Source of the DNA: Mucilaginibacter sabulilitoris
GTDB lineage: Bacteria > Bacteroidota > Bacteroidia > Sphingobacteriales > Sphingobacteriaceae
Reading direction: 5' to 3'
Length of the DNA stretch: 64,000 nucleotides
NCBI RefSeq assembly: GCF_034262375.1
Contig: NZ_CP139558.1
Location: forward strand, 1,302,001 to 1,366,000
This document shows positions 58,634 to 64,000 of the stretch, piece by piece (position 1 is the first letter of the stretch; each line of letters opens with the position of its first letter). The position numbers and the translations under genes were made by a program. The notes below the pieces were generated by a model. It ran no database searches. It saw nothing but the letters and a program-made list of their open reading frames with translations, and had not been told where the DNA came from.

Positions 58634-59601
58634 TGAAAGCTGTATATTTTGAAAAAACGGGCGACGCTCAAAATGTATTATCATTAAAACAATTTGATAA
58701 GCCCGTAGCGGCAGCCAACCAGATAGTTGTAAAACTGCTGAGCAGCTCCATAAACCCCGCCGATTTTTTCTTTATCGGGGGTACCTATCGCTTTCAACCT
58801 CAGTTTCCGCAAATAGCGGGACTGGAAGGCGCGGGCATTATTGATAGCGTTGACGAGGGCGTTGATCTGGCTCCCGGTACACTGGTATCGTTCTTAGGCA
58901 AAAATACCTGGGCCGAGTATGTGGCGGTATCGAAGGATGATATCATGGTGCTGCCGCCCGATTTCCCGGTAGAAAAGGCAAGCCAGTTTACCTTAAACCC
59001 TTTTACTGCCTGGGGCCTGCTTGAACGTGCCGGTTTAAAAGCCGGCGACTGGCTGCTGCTTACCGCCGGAAATTCGGTGGTTTCAAAGCTGCTGATACAG
59101 ATTGCCCGGTTGCGCAATATTAACGTAATAGCTACAGTGAGGCATTCGCAAAGCGCGCCCATATTAATGACCTATGGCGCAAAAGTTATTAATGTAGCCC
59201 ATGAGGATATTATTGAAAGCGTATTGCAAATTACAGGCGGCAAAGGTGTTAATGTAGCGATGGATGCCGTAGGTGGTAAAACCGGCACCGGCGTTTTGCA
59301 ATGCCTGCAGCCCGGCGGCAAGCTCATTATATACAGCAGGCTGGCTGAGGAGCCCGTAACATTTTACAATGCCGATGTGCTTTATAAAAATCTTACCATA
59401 AGCGGGTTCGGCATCAGGGCATACCTGGATAGTAAATCGGCTGAGGAAAAGAGTGCCATCATCCAATCGCTTGTAGAAATTATTGGCAACCCGGAATTTA
59501 AAATGGAGGTGGCGGCTACCTACCCACTCGATGATTATAAAGAGGCCGTTAAAACAGCCCAGGAAGCCCAAAAAGAGGGTAAGGTACTTTTCAGTTTTTA
59601 A
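58633..59601 (+). CDS. Zinc-free alcohol dehydrogenase-like quinone oxidoreductase
   Basis: 322 residues of the medium-chain dehydrogenase/quinone oxidoreductase type: QIVVKLLSSSINPADFFFIGGTYRFQPQFPQIAGLEGAGII at the N-terminal domain and WLLLTAGNSVVSKLLIQIARL for NAD(P)H binding. Structural and catalytic zinc ligands are not seen. It reduces enals or quinones with NADPH. Overlaps the aldo/keto reductase stop; the two probably act on the same electrophile. Confidence 0.9.
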   Translation: MKAVYFEKTGDAQNVLSLKQFDKPVAAANQIVVKLLSSSINPADFFFIGGTYRFQPQFPQIAGLEGAGIIDSVDEGVDLAPGTLVSFLGKNTWAEYVAVSKDDIMVLPPDFPVEKASQFTLNPFTAWGLLERAGLKAGDWLLLTAGNSVVSKLLIQIARLRNINVIATVRHSQSAPILMTYGAKVINVAHEDIIESVLQITGGKGVNVAMDAVGGKTGTGVLQCLQPGGKLIIYSRLAEEPVTFYNADVLYKNLTISGFGIRAYLDSKSAEEKSAIIQSLVEIIGNPEFKMEVAATYPLDDYKEAVKTAQEAQKEGKVLFSF

Positions 59602-59614
59602 TAATCAATACATA

Positions 59615-60385
59615 ATGGACAAGCAGCTTGTAGTTAATAAACTATACCTGTTGCCTGCGGGGCACGGTATAGTTAAAGAATATTTTATTAATACCGATCT
59701 GGGTTTTGATAACCCCAGCATGGTACGCTCCCCGCTTTTTATTTATTTGCTGGATACCAGCGACGGGCTCATACTTATTGATACCGGTTTAGATGAGGTT
59801 TTTTTGAATAATCCGAATTATTATGACGGTACTCCCATGGAAGGTCTGTTGTATCTGTATATGAAAGAGGAACACCTCATCCCTAATTTGCTAAAAAACG
59901 CGGGGTACAAACCGGAGGATATAAAAATGGTGATCTCTACGCATCTTCACTGCGATCATTCAGGAGGGCATAAATACTTCCGCGAAACGCCTGTGCTGAT
60001 ACAGAAAAATGAACTGACCAAGCTTGCTGATGAAACCTATTCACCGCCGGAGTGTCGCATTAAGGAACTTAATTATGAGATAATCGACGGCGACTATGAG
60101 CTGTGCGACAATATCAAACTCATTTCTACACCAGGTCACTCACCGGGACATCAATCAGTATTGATCAATACAGCAAGCTCCGGTTATGTATTGCTTTGCA
60201 TTGACGTAGCGCTTACCGAAGGCATCTTTAAACGCAACGTTCCCTATTTTGCTGTTGACCCCGAAACCGCGGCAGCATCGCTCAGCAAAGCACAAGCTAT
60301 TGCCAAACAATATAACGCTGTAGTGTTATATGGCCATGACGCCAGGCAAGCCGAAACCGTAAAGGTGTATCCCGAATTTTATTAA
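59615..60385 (+). CDS. Metallo-beta-lactamase-fold hydrolase, N-acyl homoserine lactonase-like
   Basis: 256 residues from ATG 59615 (the longer frame's 44 extra codons overlap the upstream gene and look non-coding). The dinuclear site HLHCDHSGG gives His110, His112, Asp114 and His115, with later GHSPGHQS and YGHDARQ. The general pattern matches the AHL-lactonase group. Other lactones or esters are equally possible, and quorum quenching should not be assumed. It follows the oxidoreductase gene by 13 bp in one transcription unit. Confidence 0.88.
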   Translation: MDKQLVVNKLYLLPAGHGIVKEYFINTDLGFDNPSMVRSPLFIYLLDTSDGLILIDTGLDEVFLNNPNYYDGTPMEGLLYLYMKEEHLIPNLLKNAGYKPEDIKMVISTHLHCDHSGGHKYFRETPVLIQKNELTKLADETYSPPECRIKELNYEIIDGDYELCDNIKLISTPGHSPGHQSVLINTASSGYVLLCIDVALTEGIFKRNVPYFAVDPETAAASLSKAQAIAKQYNAVVLYGHDARQAETVKVYPEFY

Positions 60386-60571
60386 TATCCGCCAGGATAT
60401 TACCTGTCGCGATTTGATAATAATTGTCGTAGAATGATAGTAAGACCTGACAGGTCGACTATTAGTTTTGTAGGTGTTACCGGCCTATTTTCAAAATTTT
60501 AGAATAACCTGGTAACAAAATGCTAAAAAACTTATCTAACTAACTCAGTATTTACCTATTATTTTAGTTTT

Positions 60572-60976
60572 ATGCCCTTTGTACGAATAAGTTTGTTAAA
60601 AACATTATCTGCCGATGCTAAAGACAAAATATCAAAAGCAGTCCATCAATCATTAATGGACGAGTTTAATGTGCCTTTGGATGATTATTTTCATGTAATT
60701 GAAGAGCTTGAAGTTACACAGTTATATTACCCTAAAAGTTACTTAGGTATATCGCATTCCGGTAATATGGTTTATGTTCAGATAACCGCCGGCTCAGGTC
60801 GCACATATGAGCAGAAAGAAAAATTATATGCTGCCATTGCAGGCAGGATAGCCGCAGAAACCCCGGTTTCGGTCAATGATGTAATTATTGTACTTGTTGA
60901 AAACGGCGGTAAAGAAAACTGGTCGTTTGGTGGGGGTAGGATACAGAGCCTGAGCCACATAAAGCCCGCGCAATAA
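60572..60976 (+). CDS. Tautomerase-superfamily protein
   Basis: 134 residues. The start MPFVRISLLK places Pro2 (Pro1 after Met removal), the catalytic base of this superfamily, at the N-terminus. FHVIEELEVTQLYYPKSYLG and IVLVENGGKENWSFGGGR follow. Its length fits a fused two-unit tautomerase (MSAD/cis-CaaD-like group). The substrate is likely a small keto acid. Same direction as the preceding group, but 186 bp away with its own promoter possible. Confidence 0.85.
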   Translation: MPFVRISLLKTLSADAKDKISKAVHQSLMDEFNVPLDDYFHVIEELEVTQLYYPKSYLGISHSGNMVYVQITAGSGRTYEQKEKLYAAIAGRIAAETPVSVNDVIIVLVENGGKENWSFGGGRIQSLSHIKPAQ

Positions 60977-61116
60977 GTAATCGCGGTAACTAAATATTTT
61001 TATTGTCTGCCTGTTCGGTTTTGTACAATTTTTTGTGATACCACTCCCGCAATTTTGTAAAAGCAGAAAGGCTATTGCTGTTATCAAACGGGAATGGACC
61101 CATTAAAGTTAGAAGT

Positions 61117-61713
61117 ATGAATACAACACAACAAGTTATACCATCGATAGCTGTACGCAGTATTGGCGGCGGATTACTGCTTATGGCCCTATTTACCATG
61201 ATGTGGACTGGGATAGCTCAGAGCGGCCTGCGTGGACACGATCATTCTATGGTACTAATTACGTTTTCTGTTTTGAGTGTCATATTTGTGATATTTGGCA
61301 TCACATTGTTCATTGCAGCTAAAAGATTTCCCAAATTTACCAATGAGGGCAGCGCGGACAAAGGCAGGAATATGCTCAAATGGTTTGGAATCATTTTCGG
61401 CATTGAGTTTACGGCTATACCGCTTGTTTCGGTTGTACTTTTCCTGCTAAAAGACCAGCAATTTGTTTTACCCGCTATTGCCTTAATTGTTGGGCTGCAC
61501 TTTTACCCCATGGCGAAGGTGTTCAACAGAAAAATTGATTATTATTTAGCCACCTGGACCTGCATTATAGCCATTGCCAGTATTGTAATAACAGCCGGCA
61601 ACAGTTATTCGCAAGCGCTTACACTAACCTTCCTGGGTATTGGGGTAGCATTGGCCACTACCTTCTATGGGGTTTATATGCTGCTTGCGGGATATAAACT
61701 TATAAAGCAATAA
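61117..61713 (+). CDS. Multi-pass membrane protein of unknown function
   Basis: 198 residues from ATG 61117 (the longer frame starts upstream without support). Six hydrophobic segments: about 12-33, 40-60, 82-104, 108-124, 130-150 and 162-190. No soluble domain, no charged active-site motif and no family recognised. It stands 140 bp after the tautomerase and is followed by a hairpin terminator, so it is probably a single gene. Confidence 0.65.
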   Translation: MNTTQQVIPSIAVRSIGGGLLLMALFTMMWTGIAQSGLRGHDHSMVLITFSVLSVIFVIFGITLFIAAKRFPKFTNEGSADKGRNMLKWFGIIFGIEFTAIPLVSVVLFLLKDQQFVLPAIALIVGLHFYPMAKVFNRKIDYYLATWTCIIAIASIVITAGNSYSQALTLTFLGIGVALATTFYGVYMLLAGYKLIKQ

Positions 61714-61724
61714 TAGCAGGAATC

Positions 61725-61751
61725 GGGTTGCGGGCTGGCTAACCCTTTTTT
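61725..61751 (+). terminator. Intrinsic terminator after the membrane-protein gene
   Basis: GGGTT (61725-61729) pairs with AACCC (61741-61745), followed immediately by a run of six T; loop 11 nt. Confidence 0.6.
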
Positions 61752-61763
61752 AAAATTACGTCT

Positions 61764-62249
61764 ATGAAAAATCATCATTATCAAACAACTATCACCTGGA
61801 CCGGCAATACAGGTGAGGGAACTAAACACTACAAGTCATACGAACGCTGCCATGATATTAGTGTTGAGGGTAAGCTACCAATCCAGGGCTCATCAGATCC
61901 AAACTTCCGCGGCGACAAATCAAGGCATTGCCCCGAGGATCTACTGGTAGCTGCTGTTTCATCATGCCACATGCTGTGGTACCTGCACCTTTGCACCACT
62001 GCCGGCATTGTGGTAACCGCGTATGAAGATACTGCTGAAGGAGTAATGCTCGAAAACAACAACGGAAGCGGTTGCTTTACACTAATACTGTTACGGCCGG
62101 TTATCACCATTAATGACGAAGCATTGATTGACAGGGCCAACGAGTTACATAAAGAAGCCAATAAAATGTGCTTTATTGCCAACTCCTGTAATTTTCCGAT
62201 ACTGCACGAACCTTTGTATAAAATAGCGGTGCCCGAAACGGCTGAATAA
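61764..62249 (+). CDS. OsmC-family peroxiredoxin-like protein
   Basis: 161 residues. The family Cys are present: CPEDLLVAAVSSCHMLWYLHLC holds the first active Cys (SSCHMLW), and NKMCFIANSCNFPI the second. The substrate-facing PGGTSAP-type glycine motif is replaced by CPEDLL. OsmC proteins reduce organic hydroperoxides. It is followed 8 bp later by a SnoaL-like gene, so both are one operon. Confidence 0.88.
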   Translation: MKNHHYQTTITWTGNTGEGTKHYKSYERCHDISVEGKLPIQGSSDPNFRGDKSRHCPEDLLVAAVSSCHMLWYLHLCTTAGIVVTAYEDTAEGVMLENNNGSGCFTLILLRPVITINDEALIDRANELHKEANKMCFIANSCNFPILHEPLYKIAVPETAE

Positions 62250-62257
62250 AATATACT

Positions 62258-62626
62258 ATGGAAACGCTTAAACAAAAGGTTGAAGCTTTTAACAAGCTTA
62301 TTACCGCCGACGAAACGGTAAAGGCTATGGAACTGTATTATGCTGGTGACGTAGCGCTGCAGGAAAATGAAGAAGCACCCCGCGGAGGGAAACAGGCATG
62401 TATGGCCCGTGAAATAGCCTTGTTAGCCAAATTCGACCTTATTATTGAAATAACCAGACAGGCTATTGATGAGGCCGGTGGGGTTGTTTTTAGCGAATAC
62501 ATGATGACTATTACCGATAAATCCAACGGTAACGTGATGCACCGTAAAGAAATATCTGTACAACAATGGGAAAACGGCTTAATAAAAACAGAAAAGTTTT
62601 ATTATAACCAGGCGGCGCTATTATAA
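62258..62626 (+). CDS. SnoaL-like (NTF2 fold) protein
   Basis: 122 residues. It reads as an NTF2-like domain: VEAFNKLITADETVKAMELYYAGDVALQENEEAPRGGKQACMAREIAL, then strands FDLIIEITRQAIDEAGGVVFSEYMMTITDKSNG and ISVQQWENGLIKTEKFYYN. No catalytic residue can be assigned. It is the last gene before the IS element; its 3' end is intact. Confidence 0.75.
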   Translation: METLKQKVEAFNKLITADETVKAMELYYAGDVALQENEEAPRGGKQACMAREIALLAKFDLIIEITRQAIDEAGGVVFSEYMMTITDKSNGNVMHRKEISVQQWENGLIKTEKFYYNQAALL

Positions 62627-62637
62627 GCGGTAAAAAA

Positions 62638-62675
62638 GAAGCCGTCTCATAAGTCAATTATGAGGCGGTTTTTTT
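62638..62675. terminator. Hairpin, terminator or outer end of the insertion sequence
   Basis: GCCGTCTCATAA (62641-62652) pairs with TTATGAGGCGGT (62658-62669) apart from two G-T pairs, followed by a run of seven T. The opening AGAAGCCGTCTCATAAGTC looks like an IS1182-type terminal repeat, so it may be the IS end that has been recruited as terminator. Confidence 0.5.
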
Positions 62676-62778
62676 ATTTAGAGCGATTTAGATAAGCTAT
62701 TAGGGAAGGCGGACTGTGTTGGTTTGTTCTGTTTTTTGGATTGGTTCAGCTGTCTTTGGGGAGATAAAAGCCTTTTTC

Positions 62779-64000
62779 TCAGGCTTTCCATTTTCTGAGG
62801 TTATGAGCGATGGATAATAACCCTATTTCTACCTCTGTTTTGGACATTCCTTTCAACAGGAATCGTCTGAAACCATGATTGTGCTTCAGTTGCGCGAATA
62901 CCGGCTCCACATCAGCGGGTCTTCGTTTTCGGTATTTGATGCCCTGTTCTGTGTTCAATCTTTCTTTCGCTGCCTGTTTATGTTTTCTCAGACTGTGGTT
63001 GATCTCGACGATCCGGTTGCCGGGGTTTTGGTGACATACGCCCCGCATCGGACAGCCTTCACAGTTCTGCGCCTGATAGCGGCTGATCAACTGCAGAAAA
63101 CCTGAAGAAGTTATCCGCTGACCGTCGCCAACATGGTGCATGCGCTGGCCCATCGGGCAGGTGAGATAGTTATCCGCTTCGTTATAATGCAGACTATCGT
63201 TACTGAATGCTTTGATACCTTCTTTTTGTTCCTTGTCGAACGTATTGTATTTGATATAAGCTTCAATACCTTTTTGCTGCAGCACACCATAGTTCTCGTC
63301 CGAGCCGTAACCTGCATCGGCAACTATCGCTTTGGGCAGTTCTTTATAAAGGGATTCGTACTGTTCGATATGTGATGGTAGCGTTTGGTAATCGGTCGGG
63401 GTCTGGTGCAGCGTGTAATTGAGAATGAACTGCTCTTGGGTGGAGATCTGTAGGTTATAAGCAGGCTTGAGTTGCCCATTCAGCATATGATCTTCTTTCA
63501 TCCGCATGAATGTAGCATCCGGGTCGGTCTTTGACATACTGTTACGCCCAGCCAATAACTTTTCCTGTTCATCATATTTGGCCAGGTTCTCCGGCCAATG
63601 CTTTTTTGCATAGTTCAGCTTTTGTTTTACTTTCCCCGCCACGTCTTCCTTATCCTCCAATGCCGCGTTGATCTTTGAGATCGTTTCTTTCACTTTCTCA
63701 GGGTTGATCTCGCTGTATTCCAGCGGTGCGGTGTCTTTGAGTTCTTCAGCAGCAATACTTTGCGCATAGCCCCATAACTCATCAAGCTGGGCTTTCATCT
63801 TCTCTTTACTGTTCTTTATGCTTTTACCCCATACAAAAGTGTACTTGTTCGCCACCGATTCGATCTTGGTGCCATCAGTGAAAACGGCCTCCTTCAATGA
63901 TACAATTCCTTCCTGTTGTAATAAAAGAACGATCTGTGAGAATATCTGCTTTAGTACCCCTGATAGCTTTTCACTGCGAAAACGGTTGATGGTATTGTGG
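62779..64000 (-). CDS. IS1182-family transposase, partial (5' end beyond the window)
   Basis: The frame is open to the right edge; the apparent start at 63897 is only a TTG inside the gene (upstream in-frame residues HNTINRFRSEKLSG are typical of this family). Visible 406 residues. DDE catalytic Asp are in EAVFTDGTKIES and AIVADAGYGSDENYG, with the Glu near RRPADVEPVFAQLKHNHGFRRF. A Cys-rich region (CPMGQRMH; CEGCPMRGVCH) is typical of IS1182 transposases. No frameshift or stop in the visible part, so it may be functional. The end of the element lies about 100-140 bp beyond the stop codon, near 62640. Confidence 0.93.
   Translation of the reverse strand, partial: HNTINRFRSEKLSGVLKQIFSQIVLLLQQEGIVSLKEAVFTDGTKIESVANKYTFVWGKSIKNSKEKMKAQLDELWGYAQSIAAEELKDTAPLEYSEINPEKVKETISKINAALEDKEDVAGKVKQKLNYAKKHWPENLAKYDEQEKLLAGRNSMSKTDPDATFMRMKEDHMLNGQLKPAYNLQISTQEQFILNYTLHQTPTDYQTLPSHIEQYESLYKELPKAIVADAGYGSDENYGVLQQKGIEAYIKYNTFDKEQKEGIKAFSNDSLHYNEADNYLTCPMGQRMHHVGDGQRITSSGFLQLISRYQAQNCEGCPMRGVCHQNPGNRIVEINHSLRKHKQAAKERLNTEQGIKYRKRRPADVEPVFAQLKHNHGFRRFLLKGMSKTEVEIGLLSIAHNLRKWKA

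Noticed and set aside
59483..59614. Upstream extension of the metallo-beta-lactamase-fold gene
   Set aside because: The 44 codons overlap the end of the oxidoreductase gene, have basic, low-complexity composition and lie before a good ATG at 59615.
59615..60385. Quorum-quenching lactonase interpretation
   Set aside because: The HxHxDH fold is shared by many lactonases and esterases, and no acyl-homoserine-lactone system is in the window.
63897..63897. Start of the transposase at 63897
   Set aside because: The codon is TTG and the frame stays open with IS1182-like residues to the right edge, so it is an internal codon.
1..64000. CRISPR arrays, tRNA/rRNA genes, prophage or conjugative modules
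   Set aside because: No regularly spaced repeats, no cloverleaf-like intergenic sequence and no phage or transfer genes were seen by reading.

Overview
The window is chromosomal DNA of a member of the Bacteroidota, most likely a soil or plant-associated Sphingobacteriaceae of the Mucilaginibacter/Pedobacter type. The evidence is a SusC/SusD pair with STN domain, ECF sigma and FecR, a Nudix-type arabinose regulator, several promoters of the Bacteroidota -7 form TAnnTTTG, weak Shine-Dalgarno sequences and moderate GC. I see no tRNA, rRNA, CRISPR array or phage genes. The only mobile element is a partial IS1182-type insertion sequence at the right edge.

Layout. 1-7.3 kb: 3' part of a LysR regulator, a ketoglutaric-semialdehyde-type aldehyde dehydrogenase, a GntR/UTRA regulator divergent from an unusual 604-residue phosphomannose-isomerase fusion, a thioredoxin-reductase-like flavoprotein, and a MarR-GNAT pair behind a perfect 35-bp palindrome. 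7.3-10.8 kb: a copper-handling operon (Cys/His-rich small protein, DUF3347 protein, multicopper oxidase with a C-terminal CopB-like barrel). 10.9-14.5 kb: two small housekeeping-type genes and an envelope lipoprotein operon (TPR lipoprotein, LpoB-like lipoprotein, Gly/Tyr-rich secreted protein). 14.7-26.3 kb: a polysaccharide utilization locus with ECF sigma divergent from FecR, SusC (with STN domain), SusD, GH29 alpha-fucosidase and GH35 beta-galactosidase. It fits capture of a Fuc-Gal-containing glycan.

26.4-29.5 kb: Fe(II)/2OG dioxygenase, FemAB-like acyltransferase and GT2. 30.2-37.3 kb: a sensor-like TPR-HTH protein, TonB receptor, beta-helix lipoprotein and beta-propeller phytase, probably a phytate/organic phosphate acquisition locus with Pho-box-like repeats in both promoters. 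37.4-40.7 kb: DUF1223 protein, LytTR/LytS two-component pair and a small acidic protein. 40.8-44.5 kb: a DNA alkylation-damage locus with three O6-alkylguanine methyltransferases (one fused to an AraC domain), a 2OG-Fe(II) oxygenase and an unknown Cys-containing protein. It is organised around two identical, mirror-image 16-bp boxes, each sitting in front of a TAATTTTG -7 element.

44.6-52.5 kb: an L-arabinose operon (araB, araD, a GH27 enzyme, araA, SSS symporter) next to a Nudix-family AraR-like regulator. The GH27 protein lacks the second Asp of the galactose-binding pair, which suggests beta-L-arabinopyranosidase activity. 52.7-62.6 kb: TfoX-like protein, YciI plus DUF6596-type sigma factor, a second ECF sigma with a membrane partner, then a co-directional series of stress and electrophile-metabolism genes (NTF2-like, AraC, aldo/keto reductase, quinone-type oxidoreductase, metallo-beta-lactamase, tautomerase, OsmC). 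The IS1182 transposase runs off the right end.

Most promising for novelty are the Ada-type regulon with its mirrored operators and unknown fourth member, the GH27 substitution inside the arabinose operon, the phosphomannose isomerase with a degenerate kinase-like domain, and the phytase/TonB locus. Family calls come from reading motifs by eye; no database search was run.
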